Of a stretch of DNA of 64,000 nucleotides, positions 42,857-52,782 are shown piece after piece. Within the stretch, counting starts at the first letter, position 1, and each line of letters begins with the position of its first letter. The position numbers were made by a program, and so were the translations under genes. The notes beneath the pieces were generated by a model. The model worked only from the letters and a program-made list of their open reading frames with translations. It made no database searches and was not told the origin of the DNA. This DNA is from Propionibacteriales bacterium (lineage in GTDB: Bacteria > Actinomycetota > Actinomycetes > Propionibacteriales > Nocardioidaceae): assembly GCA_026392455.1 (NCBI GenBank), contig JAPLCB010000008.1, positions 372,001-436,000 on the forward strand, read 5' to 3'.

Positions 42857-42869
42857 TAGTAAGTGACTA
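42857..42869. promoter_or_regulatory. Operator-like TAGTAAGTGACTA in a divergent promoter
   Basis: TAGT and ACTA arms around AAGTG in an AT-rich patch between the amidohydrolase gene and the small membrane-protein gene, 25 bases before the amidohydrolase ATG. It resembles MarR/FadR-type operators in style; the regulator is not identified. Confidence 0.4.
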
Positions 42870-42924
42870 GACTTTATCATGAACCTGGTCGCGGAGAACC
42901 CTCGCGCGTCCTAGGCTCCTCGTC

Positions 42925-43233
42925 ATGTCGGATCCCGCGAGCACGAGTGCGGACACCTGGGCGGACCGCGCGGGCGACCGCTCCTTCGAGATGATCTGGG
43001 CGTTCTGGGGCGCGCTCGGCTGGGCACTGATCGGCGCCGTCGTGGGCGCGATCATCGGCGCCCTCCCGACCGGCCTGCCGTTCACCACCTGGCTGGTCGG
43101 TTGCGCCGGCATCGGGTTCCTGGGCTGGTACGCCGTCGCCCTGCTGCTGGGCGTGGCCGCGATGGCCGGGTGGGCCTGGGAGCTGGCCCTCGTCCTGGCG
43201 AGGTGGGTCCGCCGCCGCGCACGGCACACCTGA
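42925..43233 (+). CDS. Small membrane protein
   Basis: 102 residues. After a polar start there are two long or three short membrane helices (about 23-46, 53-70 and 70-92) rich in Gly, Ala and Trp, then a basic tail RRRARHT. No family recognised. It points toward the B12-sensor gene 95 bp downstream and could be co-transcribed with it, but the gap leaves room for a promoter. Confidence 0.6.
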   Translation: MSDPASTSADTWADRAGDRSFEMIWAFWGALGWALIGAVVGAIIGALPTGLPFTTWLVGCAGIGFLGWYAVALLLGVAAMAGWAWELALVLARWVRRRARHT

Positions 43234-43328
43234 TCACCCGCGGCCCGGGAGAACCCAGGACCGAGCGGCCCGGCTCCGAGGACCATCGGCCCTCTCCTGC
43301 CACCGGCCCGAAACCTACGGTGGACTCC

Positions 43329-44348
43329 ATGGACACCTGGGACTCGCCGTGCCTGGCTGGCCTGGGCGTGAACCCGGCCGCGGTCGCTGCCGAGGCCCTC
43401 TCGCTCCTGCAGCTTCCCGACAGCATCGAGCTGTCCGCGCTCTCCGAGGACGGCATCAAGACGCTGGATGCTGCCCTGGCCGTCGACCAGCCCGCGATCC
43501 TCGCCGACTTCCTCAGCTACGCGGCCTCGCGCCTGAGCGTCCTCTCCGGCGGGACAGCCGACGCCCCGGCAGCGGTGACGACGTTCCGCGACCTGCTCGG
43601 CCGCAGGCTGACGCCACCCGACGCCGACCGGGTCGACGCGTTCATCGAGCACGCGCTGACGCTGACCACCTGGGCCGCTCCGGCCGAGCCGGACCAGGAG
43701 CGTTTCGGCCCCCTGGCCCGGGGCTACCTGACCCTCGTCCTCCAGGGTCGCCGTGACGATGCCCGCGCCTTCGTGCAGGACGCCTTGAGACGCGGGACCA
43801 GCATCCGCTCCATCCTCCTGGACGTGCTCGAGGCGGCCCAGCGCGAGATCGGGCGCCGCTGGCAGATCGGACAGATCAGCGTGGCCCAGGAGCACTACTG
43901 CACCGCCGTGACCCAGATGGTGCTCACCGACCTCTACCCGCGTCTGTTCACCGGCACCCCCAGCCCCCACCGGCTGGTGGCTGTCGACGCCCCCGGGAGC
44001 CTCCACCAGGTCGGTCTGCGGATGGTGGTGGACCTCCTGGAGTTCGAGGGGTGGGAGACCAGCTACGTGACCTCGACGGACCCCGGGGACATCGTGGACC
44101 ACGTCGCCCAGCACCAGGCCTCGGTGCTCGCGATCTCGGTCTCGATGCCCGGTCAGATCCCTCACGTCCAGGCGCTGATCGCCGCCATCCGATCCGATCC
44201 CCGGGCGCGCGACGTCAAGGTGCTCGTCGGCGGCAGGCCCTTCACCGTCGCCCCCGAGCTCGTCTCGGCCATCGGCGCGGACGACTTCGCCTCCAGCGCC
44301 GCGGACGCCGTCACGACCTGCAACCGGCTGGTGCAGGTGACGTCGTGA
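43329..44348 (+). CDS. CarH-like B12-binding sensor protein without DNA-binding domain
   Basis: 339 residues. An N-terminal helical region (1-125) of unknown type is followed by a four-helix B12 cap domain (about 125-208) with W178-x9-E188-H189 (RRWQIGQISVAQEHY), the exact Wx9EH pattern of CarH/LitR photoreceptors. The Rossmann B12 domain (215-310) keeps the lower-ligand His226 in SLHQVG (first acidic residue of E/DxHxxG is Ser) and the VGG loop. CarH binds adenosylcobalamin and responds to blue-green light; here no MerR helix-turn-helix is attached. Its stop overlaps a histidine kinase start, suggesting it signals through the kinase. ATG 43329 chosen; GTG 43320 possible. Confidence 0.75.
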   Translation: MDTWDSPCLAGLGVNPAAVAAEALSLLQLPDSIELSALSEDGIKTLDAALAVDQPAILADFLSYAASRLSVLSGGTADAPAAVTTFRDLLGRRLTPPDADRVDAFIEHALTLTTWAAPAEPDQERFGPLARGYLTLVLQGRRDDARAFVQDALRRGTSIRSILLDVLEAAQREIGRRWQIGQISVAQEHYCTAVTQMVLTDLYPRLFTGTPSPHRLVAVDAPGSLHQVGLRMVVDLLEFEGWETSYVTSTDPGDIVDHVAQHQASVLAISVSMPGQIPHVQALIAAIRSDPRARDVKVLVGGRPFTVAPELVSAIGADDFASSAADAVTTCNRLVQVTS

Positions 44349-45148
44349 GTCCGACCGAGAGGGCTCGGGACCACCGCCTCCTCGTCGAGCTGAGCCGGAT
44401 CAACAACGACTACGGCATCCTGCAGCGCCAGGCGATGCGGGACCTGGCCCGGAGCCGGCACGAGCTGTCGGAGGCGCACCAGGTCCTGGGCGCCGTCGCC
44501 CACGACCTCCGCTCACCCCTGCAGGCGGTCATCGGCTTCGCGGAGTTCCTTCTCGAGGAGGACCTGGATCCGGAGCAGCACGAGCTTGCCGAGCGGATCG
44601 CCCGCTCGGGCCGGATGATGTCCGAGCTCACCGAGGACCTCCTGATCGCCCTGACGACCCGCGGCGCCCCGCGCGTGACCTCCATCGTCGACCTGGTCGC
44701 CCTGGTCAGCGAGGTGGTGTCCCGGTTCAACCTGCTCGCCCGGCGCTCCGGTGCCGAGATCGCCGTCCACCTGACCGCCCCCCAGCAGCTCCTGATCCAC
44801 GGCGATGCGACCCGACTGAGCCGCGTGGTGGAGAACCTCGTCACCAACGCCACGAAGTTCTCGAGCTCGGGAGGCACGGTGGAGGTGACCGTCACGGTCG
44901 ACGGTCACGAGGCCGAGCTGACCGTCACCGACCAGGGTCCCGGCATCGACCCGGCCGAGCACCGGGCCATCTTCGAACCGTTCCACCGGGCGGCCGGCTC
45001 AGCGGCCGTTCCCGGGGTCGGTCTCGGCCTGCCCATCGTGACGCAGATCGTCGACCAGCACCGCGGACGCGTGACCGTGAAGTCCCGACCGGGCGAGGGA
45101 GCCAGCTTCGTGGTGCGACTTCCGTTGCGGCAGTCGGAGCACGACTAG
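44345..45148 (+). CDS. Soluble sensor histidine kinase paired with the B12 sensor
   Basis: 267 residues, GTG start in a GTGA overlap with the B12-sensor gene. No membrane segment. A short coiled N-terminus (RQAMRDLARSRHELSEAHQ) leads to HisKA with GAVAHDLRSPLQAVIGF and a complete HATPase (NLVTNATKFS, DQGPGIDPAEH, GVGLGLPIV). With no sensor domain of its own, it most likely takes its signal from the B12 protein. The lone receiver encoded convergently at 45259-45645 is a natural phosphate acceptor candidate. Confidence 0.87.
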   Translation: MSPTERARDHRLLVELSRINNDYGILQRQAMRDLARSRHELSEAHQVLGAVAHDLRSPLQAVIGFAEFLLEEDLDPEQHELAERIARSGRMMSELTEDLLIALTTRGAPRVTSIVDLVALVSEVVSRFNLLARRSGAEIAVHLTAPQQLLIHGDATRLSRVVENLVTNATKFSSSGGTVEVTVTVDGHEAELTVTDQGPGIDPAEHRAIFEPFHRAAGSAAVPGVGLGLPIVTQIVDQHRGRVTVKSRPGEGASFVVRLPLRQSEHD

Positions 45149-45258
45149 CGGCTTCTCGCCGAGCTGAAGCAGCGACGTCGCGCGCCAGCGGTCCTGGCGA
45201 CACCGGGCAGCGGCACCGAGCACAGCAGGTCCGGTAGCTGGAGCGGGCGCACGGCAGG

Positions 45259-45645
45259 TCAGGCGGACGCCCGGGATCCTGATTCCTCCAGGAGTCTCAC
45301 GACCGTGTCGATGAAGGCCCGGAGCTCGAAGGGTTTGGTCAGGACGACGTTGGCTCCTGCGGCGAGGCCGACCTCACGGTCTGCGCTCTCCGAACGCGCC
45401 GTGACCAGCAGAACCGGAACACTCGCCAGCTCCTCGTCGGAGCGGAGGTCCCGGCAGACCTCGATGCCGGTCTTCCCCGGCATCATCCAGTCGAGGACCA
45501 CCAGGTCGGGGTTGCAGCCTCGGATCAGCTCGAGTCCAGCGATGCCGTCGGCAGACTGATGGACCTGGAGGCCTGATGCCCGCAGGCGAATGGCCATCAG
45601 TTCCCTGAGGTCGTGGTCGTCATCGACCACCGCGACTACCGCCAT
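45259..45645 (-). CDS. Stand-alone receiver domain protein
   Basis: 128 residues, just one receiver domain: acidic pocket VVDDDHD, phosphoacceptor D52 in LVVLDWMMPGKTG, and VVLTKPFE. No output domain, like CheY/DivK/Spo0F types that pass phosphate or bind partners. ATG 45645 follows a purine-rich GGGAGGGGGG. It converges with the B12-linked kinase and precedes nothing on its strand. Confidence 0.85.
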   Translation of the reverse strand: MAVVAVVDDDHDLRELMAIRLRASGLQVHQSADGIAGLELIRGCNPDLVVLDWMMPGKTGIEVCRDLRSDEELASVPVLLVTARSESADREVGLAAGANVVLTKPFELRAFIDTVVRLLEESGSRASA

Positions 45646-45784
45646 GGGTCCCCCCTCCCGGGGCTGACGCGGCCCTGGAGAAGCGGACCGGCACCCTCGG
45701 TCTTTGCCGGCGCCGAGGTGGCGCCTGCTTCCACCGTAGGGAAGGGCGGTGGCTCTTTTCCCGGGGAAGATCGGCAAGGAACGG

Positions 45785-46549
45785 TCAAGATTTCGTCAAG
45801 CCCGGCCCCGGGGTCGGCAGGTGGCCGAGGCCGACCGTGTCCGACTCGGCCACCTCGTGCCGGTGCAGGCGGTAGCCAAAGCCGCGGACGGTGACGATCT
45901 CGATGTCGGACCTGGTCGGGCGGAGCTTCCGCCTGAGGTTGGCGACGTGGACGTCGACGAGGTGGTGGTCGCTCCAGCTGGACGCCCAGACCTGGTCCAG
46001 GAGCTGTTGGCGGGTGATCAGCTGCTCGGGGCGACCGGCGAGAGCGGCCAGCAGGTCGTACTCGACCCGGGTCAGCGCCAGCTCGGTGCCGTTGAGGTGC
46101 GCGGTCCGTTCGCTGGTGCGCATCACCAGTTGACCGTGGTCGTGGTGGTCCTCGGTGGGGTCGTCGGGGAGCTCCCGAACCCGGGGGCGGCGCAGGAGCG
46201 CCTTGACGCGGGCAGTGAGCTCCCGGCTCGAGAACGGCTTGGTCATGTAGTCGTCCGCGCCGCTCTCGAGGCCGAGGAGAACCTGGTCCTGCTCGCTGCG
46301 GGCGGTCAGGATGATGATGTACGCATCGGTCACGTTGCGCAGTCCACGGCAGAGAATGATCCCGTCCGTGTCGGGCAGGTTCAGGTCCAGGGTGATGACG
46401 TCGGGGTTGACCGTGCCGGCGGCCTCGAGGGCCGCGACCCCGGTCGCGGCGGTGTGCACCTGGAACCCGGCGCCTGCCAGGACCGAGCTCATCAGGTTTC
46501 GCAGGTCGGGGTCGTCCTCGACCACCAGGGCCGTCGCTGACGCATTCAT
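45785..46549 (-). CDS. OmpR-family response regulator
   Basis: 254 residues. Receiver (5-118) with D55 in VITLDLNLPDTDG and KPFSSRELTARV; winged helix (about 140-232) with LTRVEYDLLAALAGRPEQ and SDHHLVDVHVANLRRKL. A 20-residue Gly/Pro tail follows. It overlaps the sensor kinase gene by four bases, an unusual kinase-first order on this strand. Confidence 0.87.
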   Translation of the reverse strand: MNASATALVVEDDPDLRNLMSSVLAGAGFQVHTAATGVAALEAAGTVNPDVITLDLNLPDTDGIILCRGLRNVTDAYIIILTARSEQDQVLLGLESGADDYMTKPFSSRELTARVKALLRRPRVRELPDDPTEDHHDHGQLVMRTSERTAHLNGTELALTRVEYDLLAALAGRPEQLITRQQLLDQVWASSWSDHHLVDVHVANLRRKLRPTRSDIEIVTVRGFGYRLHRHEVAESDTVGLGHLPTPGPGLTKS

Positions 46550-48624
46550 ACGGCTGACCCGACGAGCTGTTTCCCTGCTTGCGGCAGGGTCACCGAGAAC
46601 ACCAGGCCGTGCGGCTCGTTGCGCCGCGCGGTCAACCTGCCGCCGTGCGCCTCGACCAGCGACTTCGTGACCGCCAGTCCGAGCCCGGTGCCGGGGATAC
46701 CCGCGTCCCGGGCACTGGAGGCGCGGAACATCCGCTCGAACAGCCGGGGGAGCTCCTCGGCACCGACCCCGATACCGTCGTCGGCAATTTCGAACAGGAC
46801 CGCGTCCCCGGCCAGGCTGACCGTGAGGTCCACGTGACCTCCGGTCGGGGTGTACTTCAACGCGTTGGACAACAGGTTGTCGAAGACCTGCTGCAGGCGT
46901 GGACCGTCCGCGAGGACGAAGGTGTCGACGGCGTCCAAGGTCAGGCCGACTCCGGCCAGGTCGGCCGCGTGCTGGTGCTCCTCGATGAGGTCGGTGGCGA
47001 ATGCTCCCGTCGGGACGGCCTCGATGTTGAGGTCCATCGAGCCGGAGTCGATCTTGGCGAGGTCGAAGACCCTTTCGACCAGGTCACTGAGCTGCCGCGC
47101 CCGCCGAGCGATGACCGCGGCGCTCTCGGACCGCGCGGCATCGGTTGCGTCGGGGTCGATCAGCATCTCGCAGTAGCCGAGGATGACTGCTACCGGGGTG
47201 CGGAGCTCGTGACCGGCGACCGCGATGAACTCGTCCCGCAGATGGTTCAGCTCGGAGAGCTTCTGGACCTGCTTCTGCTCCTGCTCGAGGAGGAGGTCAC
47301 GACGCACGGCCAACGTGTGCTGGTCGGTGCAGTCGGTGATGATCCCGTCGTAGAAGGACCGGTCCCCCTCCTGCCGGGGGATGCCCTGGATGCGCACCCA
47401 CTTCTCGACGCCGCCGACCGTGAGCCGCAGCTCGGCCTCGGCTGATCGACCTGCACGGACGCTCCGACGGAACTCGAGCGCGGAGTCACGCTGGTCCTCG
47501 TCGACCAGGCGGGCCAGCGCCCCGGTCGCGGTCTCCCCGTCGCGGAGGTCGTCACCCAGGACGCGTTCGGCATTCGGGCTGGCATAGACCGGGACAGGCG
47601 TCCCGGTCGTCGTCTCCACCGTCCACACCACCGACTCCGTGCTGGAGATCGCCCGGTCGAACCGGGTCCGTTGGGCGGCCAGGTCCTCGGCCAGACGCTC
47701 CGCGCGCGCCCACGCCTCGTCGCGACCCAGCGCGAGCGACTGGTTCAACGCCCGCAGCTGTTCCTCGGCCTGGTCACGGGCCTCGGCGGCGACATCGAGG
47801 CGTGCTGCTGCGAACGCCGTCGAGCCGACCGAGATCAGGATCCCGACCATCACCATCACGGCGATGCCGAAGTGCTCGCCGAAGGCACCCGCGTCACCCA
47901 GCCTCATCCGCACCAGGCCCAGCGTGACCAAGCCGATGACGATGAACGGCGTCGTCTGCCGGACCATCGCAGCCCCGGGTCCCCGTCCCCGCGCCGTCCA
48001 CGGCAGGAGACCTCCCGGGACCAGGGCGCCCACCGCGACGGTCATCAGCAGCAACGCGGCGGCGGTGTGCACCGCGACGCTGGTCAGACTTGCCACCCGG
48101 TACAGCTGCTCGACGTCGAACAGGTACCCCAGCAGCGCCGTCATCGAGATCATCAGCGGGACCAGCAGCAGGCCCTGCCCCGCCCGAGGACGAGGAGATC
48201 GGACCAGCGCCAGCGCGAGCGCGAGCGCGAGCAGCCCGATCGCGGTCACCGGAGCCATCCGTCCAGGCACGGCGCCGACGGTCACGGTGTCCGCGAGCAG
48301 TACCTCGTCGACTCCCAGCGACACTCCTGCCGCTATCTCGACCAGCGTCAGGGTCGTCACCACGACGGTAGCGGTCAGCGGGACCCAAAGCGCCGGCGAG
48401 CTTCCCGCCAGAACCGCCGCCGACAGGCAGGCCAGGCAGACGGCGGTGTTGAACTTCATCGTGTTGTAGCCCGGGACGACCGAGGTCAGGGTCCGCACGT
48501 CGAGCAACCAGCCGACCATCACGGCGCACGCCAAGCCGAGGACCAGCCAGGCCAGTGCTCGGCTCCAGTCCTCCAGGGTTGCGGCGTTCTCAGCGGGGCC
48601 GCCCCCACCCTCGACGGGGACCAC
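46546..48624 (-). CDS. Multi-pass membrane PAS histidine kinase
   Basis: 692 residues if GTG 48624 is the start; the frame stays open to 48801, so the start is tentative. About eight hydrophobic helices fill residues 20-270 (MASE-like integral sensor), then a coiled coil, a PAS domain (about 320-430, with VVWTVETTTGTPVPVYASPN), HisKA with [16 protein letters not shown] and a full HATPase (NLLSNALKYT, DDGIGVGAEELP, GTGLGLAV). It probably phosphorylates the OmpR regulator with which it overlaps. The membrane sensor's ligand is unknown. Confidence 0.82.
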   Translation of the reverse strand: MVPVEGGGGPAENAATLEDWSRALAWLVLGLACAVMVGWLLDVRTLTSVVPGYNTMKFNTAVCLACLSAAVLAGSSPALWVPLTATVVVTTLTLVEIAAGVSLGVDEVLLADTVTVGAVPGRMAPVTAIGLLALALALALVRSPRPRAGQGLLLVPLMISMTALLGYLFDVEQLYRVASLTSVAVHTAAALLLMTVAVGALVPGGLLPWTARGRGPGAAMVRQTTPFIVIGLVTLGLVRMRLGDAGAFGEHFGIAVMVMVGILISVGSTAFAAARLDVAAEARDQAEEQLRALNQSLALGRDEAWARAERLAEDLAAQRTRFDRAISSTESVVWTVETTTGTPVPVYASPNAERVLGDDLRDGETATGALARLVDEDQRDSALEFRRSVRAGRSAEAELRLTVGGVEKWVRIQGIPRQEGDRSFYDGIITDCTDQHTLAVRRDLLLEQEQKQVQKLSELNHLRDEFIAVAGHELRTPVAVILGYCEMLIDPDATDAARSESAAVIARRARQLSDLVERVFDLAKIDSGSMDLNIEAVPTGAFATDLIEEHQHAADLAGVGLTLDAVDTFVLADGPRLQQVFDNLLSNALKYTPTGGHVDLTVSLAGDAVLFEIADDGIGVGAEELPRLFERMFRASSARDAGIPGTGLGLAVTKSLVEAHGGRLTARRNEPHGLVFSVTLPQAGKQLVGSAV

Positions 48625-48798
48625 ACGTTCACCGTAGACCGCTCGGGACCGGTCGCGGGTGGAATCGGACAACAGGGGCGAAAGGTCCTCCTTGGTCGCG
48701 CGCGTCGGGGTACGACGTTGCTCCGCGATCGAGGCCCTGGAGCGGACGGCCTGCCCACTGCGGTCCGCCGAGGTGCAGGACGAACAGCCCCGAGAGAC

Positions 48799-48833
48799 CA
48801 AGACCCGGACCCACTGGGTGGGTCCGGGTCTTG
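48799..48833 (-). terminator. Terminator of the tRNA-Ser gene
   Basis: A perfect 15-bp stem (CAAGACCCGGACCCA with TGGGTCCGGGTCTTG) and a 5-base loop, 22 bases beyond the tRNA 3' end. Confidence 0.85.
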
Positions 48834-48854
48834 CTGATGTCGCGAGACATCACC

Positions 48855-48944
48855 TGGCGGTGGCGGCGGGATTTGAACCCGCGGTGGGATCACTCCCACA
48901 AACGCTTTCGAGGCGTTCTCCTTAGGCCGCTCGGACACGCCACC
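48855..48944 (-). tRNA. tRNA-Ser (anticodon CGA)
   Basis: Full cloverleaf on the minus strand: acceptor GGTGGCG/CGCCACC, anticodon stem AACGC/GCGTT with loop CTCGAAA (anticodon CGA at 48908-48910, reads UCG), a long variable arm GTGGGA..TCCCAC as expected for Ser, T arm GCGGGTTCAAATCCCGC, discriminator G and encoded CCA. Confidence 0.97.
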
Positions 48945-49042
48945 GCGGAAGAGGTTACCGGAGTCCGGCGGTCTGCCCGTAATCGGGCTGAGTGGCCGGT
49001 TGCGCCGCGGACACGCAGTGGCCGGTCTGCGTCGACGTCACC

Positions 49043-49087
49043 GGGTTTCGAGGCCAGTGCAAGAGCGCCGGCACCTCGACCAGCAGG
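49043..49087. repeat. Dispersed palindromic repeat, copy 3
   Basis: GGGTTTCGAGGCC...GCCGGCACCTCGACCAGCAGG, nearly the same as the inverted first unit of the cluster at 56.57 kb (both preceded by GTCACCGGG). Lies between tRNA-Ser and the GAF regulator. Confidence 0.65.
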
Positions 49088-49093
49088 GCAGTT

Positions 49094-49111
49094 GCAACGT
49101 GGATGCAACGT
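49094..49111 (+). promoter_or_regulatory. GCAACGT direct repeat before the GAF regulator
   Basis: GCAACGT-GGAT-GCAACGT, two heptamers 11 bp apart (one helical turn). The same arrangement occurs at 50780-50797 before the aldehyde dehydrogenase gene. Likely activator site, including autoregulation. Confidence 0.6.
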
Positions 49112-49165
49112 CGGCGCGAGGACTCTCGACGAACTACCGGACCTCCGACCCTGGTGGACTCACCG

Positions 49166-50386
49166 ATGACCCTGTCTACTGACGACATGACCCCTCGCGC
49201 CATGCGCGCAGAAGTAGCGGACTCGTGGCACCTGTCCGCGGCTGCTGGCGTGTCCGCGGACAAGGTCGAAGCTCCGATCACCCTCGGGGAGGCCGACCTG
49301 CGCGACCACAGGGCCGCGCACCCGCTGGCCCAGGTCTTCCCGCTCCTGGACGACGTCCTGGGCCAGGCCGCCCGCGACTGCGACGCAATCATGGCGGTCT
49401 CGGACGCCGAGGGTCAGCTGCTCTGGGTGTGCGGGACGCCGATGGCGCTGCGCCGGGCCGAGAAGATCGGTTTCGTCGAGGGCAGCAACTGGGACGAGCG
49501 ACTGGCCGGTACCAACGCGCCCGGGCTCGCCCTGCGGCTGGACCGCCCCGCGCAGGTACGCCGCGCCGAGCACTTCCGGCACTCGGTCCAGCAGTGGAGC
49601 TGTGCTGCCACCCCGATCCACGACCCGAGCTCGACCAGCCTGCTGGGTGTCCTGGACATCACCGGCAACGACGACATCGCTGTCCCCCAGACGATGGCGA
49701 TGGTCCGCGCCGCTGCCCGGATGGCCGAGGCCGAGCTCGCCCGCGAGAAGCTCACCCGGGCGTCGTACGCCGAGACCGCACCGGGATCGATGCACCTGGT
49801 GATCGAGTCGCTGGGACGCAACGACTCGCTGCTGACCGTCGACGACGGCCGCGGCCACCGCCACGAGCTCCGGCTCTCTCCCCGGCACAGCGAGATCCTG
49901 CTGCTGCTGGCCTCCGCACCACGCGGTCTGTCGGGCGACGAGCTGGCGGTGCTCGTCTACGAGGACGACGGCGCCTCGTCGACGTTGCGTGCCGAGCTCA
50001 ACCGGTTGCGCAGCCTGCTCGGCGACGACGTCCTGGACTCCCGGCCCTACCGGCTGGCGGGTTCGGTCACGGCCGACTGGCTCGCGCTGGAGGCCCAGCT
50101 GGCTGCCGGCGACCTGCGCTCGGCGATGCGCGGCTACCGCGGCCCGATCCTGCCGCGCTCGACCGCCCCCGGCGTGATCAGGCTGCGCGAGCAGCTGCAC
50201 ATGAGCCTGCGTGAAGCGGTGCGGCGCAGCGGCCAGGCCGACCTGATGTCGACCTGGACCCGGTCAGCCTGGGGCAGTGACGACTACGAGATCTGGCAGG
50301 CGCAGCGCGCGGCCGTGGGCCCGAGCTCGCCGATGCTGGCGCTGATCGACAGCCAGCTCGGACGTCTCGACCGCGAGCTCGGCTGA
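49166..50386 (+). CDS. GAF-domain transcriptional regulator of aldehyde dehydrogenase
   Basis: 406 residues from ATG 49166, which has GGTGG eight bases upstream. An N-terminal DSWHLSAAAGVSADK segment and the GAF sensor domain (about 70-215: GFVEGSNWDERLAGTNAPGL and FRHSVQQWSCAATPIHDP are the AcoR-type signature) precede a winged-helix region (about 235-300: LSPRHSEILLLLASAPRGLS, then a recognition helix with ELNRLRSLLG). Unlike AcoR it has no sigma-54 AAA domain. Such GAF regulators control adjacent exaC/aldA genes in actinobacteria, and the shared GCAACGT repeats support this. Confidence 0.82.
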   Translation: MTLSTDDMTPRAMRAEVADSWHLSAAAGVSADKVEAPITLGEADLRDHRAAHPLAQVFPLLDDVLGQAARDCDAIMAVSDAEGQLLWVCGTPMALRRAEKIGFVEGSNWDERLAGTNAPGLALRLDRPAQVRRAEHFRHSVQQWSCAATPIHDPSSTSLLGVLDITGNDDIAVPQTMAMVRAAARMAEAELAREKLTRASYAETAPGSMHLVIESLGRNDSLLTVDDGRGHRHELRLSPRHSEILLLLASAPRGLSGDELAVLVYEDDGASSTLRAELNRLRSLLGDDVLDSRPYRLAGSVTADWLALEAQLAAGDLRSAMRGYRGPILPRSTAPGVIRLREQLHMSLREAVRRSGQADLMSTWTRSAWGSDDYEIWQAQRAAVGPSSPMLALIDSQLGRLDRELG

Positions 50387-50401
50387 ACCTAGGCTGACCC
50401 G

Positions 50402-50755
50402 ATGGCCATCGCCCGCTTCCCCAGCGTCGTCATCGACTGCCCGGACCCCGCCGTGCTCGCCCGGTTCTACGGCGCCCTGCTCGACTGGGAGGTCGAGGCG
50501 AACGACGACTGGTACGACGTCCGCGGCGCGGGCCAGTGCCTCTCCTTCCAGCAGGTCGACCCTTACGTCCCGCCGACGTGGCCCGGCCAGGACCACCCCC
50601 AGCAGATGCACCTCGACCTGGTGGTCGAGGACCTCGATGCGGCCGAGGCCGAAGCGGTCGCACTCGGCGCCCGACTGCACGAGCACCAGCCCGGAACCAC
50701 CTTCCGGGTGCTGCTGGACCCCGCCGGGCACCCGCTCTGCCTCTGCCTGAGCTGA
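50402..50755 (+). CDS. VOC superfamily (glyoxalase-like) protein
   Basis: 117 residues, one glyoxalase/VOC unit pair: FPSVVIDCPDPAVLARFYGALL at the start, then QQMHLDLVVEDLDAAEAEAVALGA and a late VLLDPAGHPLCLCLS. The metal-ligand His in MHLDLVV and Glu/His positions are only partly conserved, as in the many VOC proteins of unknown substrate (glyoxalase-like PF18029 type). It lies between the GAF regulator and the dehydrogenase, 16 bp after the former. Confidence 0.8.
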   Translation: MAIARFPSVVIDCPDPAVLARFYGALLDWEVEANDDWYDVRGAGQCLSFQQVDPYVPPTWPGQDHPQQMHLDLVVEDLDAAEAEAVALGARLHEHQPGTTFRVLLDPAGHPLCLCLS

Positions 50756-50779
50756 GGTCCGCCCGGCGGGGAAGGACGC

Positions 50780-50797
50780 GCAACGTAGGCGCAACGT
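50780..50797 (+). promoter_or_regulatory. GCAACGT direct repeat before aldehyde dehydrogenase
   Basis: GCAACGT-AGGC-GCAACGT with the same 11-bp period as the site before the GAF regulator gene, 58 bases before the dehydrogenase ATG. Confidence 0.6.
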
Positions 50798-50854
50798 ACG
50801 GCTTCCTAACGTGTGAGCACGGTCACTTTCCCCCTCACTGGTTTGGAGTCAACG

Positions 50855-52378
<1,524 letters not shown>

Positions 52379-52380
52379 AC

Positions 52381-52782
52381 ATGACGGACCTGAAGACCGG
52401 GCCTGCCCGCGTCGACGTGACCGACCAGGCGGCCGAGCTCCTCCGCCGCCTGGTCGGCCAGTACGGGCCGCTGATGTTCCACCAGTCCGGTGGCTGCTGC
52501 GACGGCTCCTCGCCGATGTGCTTCCCGGCCGGTGACTTCATCACCAGCGAGGCGGACGTCCACCTGGCCGAGCTCGACGTGGGCCTGGAGCGGAAGATCC
52601 CGTTCTGGATGTCGAAGTCGCAGTTCGCCTACTGGTCGCACACCCACCTGACCGTCGACGTCGTGCCGGGCCGCGGCTCCGGCTTCTCGGTGGAGGCACC
52701 CGAGGGGGTCCGCTTCCTGATCCGCTCGCGCCTGTTCAGCGACGAGGAGTCCGAGGCGCTCACGCCCCAGGCGCAGGCCTAG
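52381..52782 (+). CDS. DUF779 family protein
   Basis: 133 residues. The cysteine-rich HQSGGCCDGSSPMCFP and FWMSKSQFAYWSHT are the DUF779 signatures. The gene is two bases after the aldehyde dehydrogenase, as in many bacteria, suggesting a role in its maturation or redox state; no activity is known. Its TAG stop overlaps the stop of the convergent nitroreductase gene within the palindromic CCTAGG. Confidence 0.88.
   Translation: MTDLKTGPARVDVTDQAAELLRRLVGQYGPLMFHQSGGCCDGSSPMCFPAGDFITSEADVHLAELDVGLERKIPFWMSKSQFAYWSHTHLTVDVVPGRGSGFSVEAPEGVRFLIRSRLFSDEESEALTPQAQA

Noticed and set aside
43234-43328. Cobalamin riboswitch before the B12-sensor gene
   Set aside because: The 95-bp gap is too short and I do not see a B12-box-like sequence.
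48625-48801. Longer N-terminus of the PAS kinase up to 48801
   Set aside because: The added residues are Arg/Ser/Thr-rich without structure and would reach almost to the tRNA terminator; GTG 48624 just before the first membrane helix is more likely.
50801-50820. Start of the aldehyde dehydrogenase at 50813
   Set aside because: The upstream GTG extension is not similar to ExaC proteins, while ATG 50855 has a good ribosome site and the expected N-terminus.
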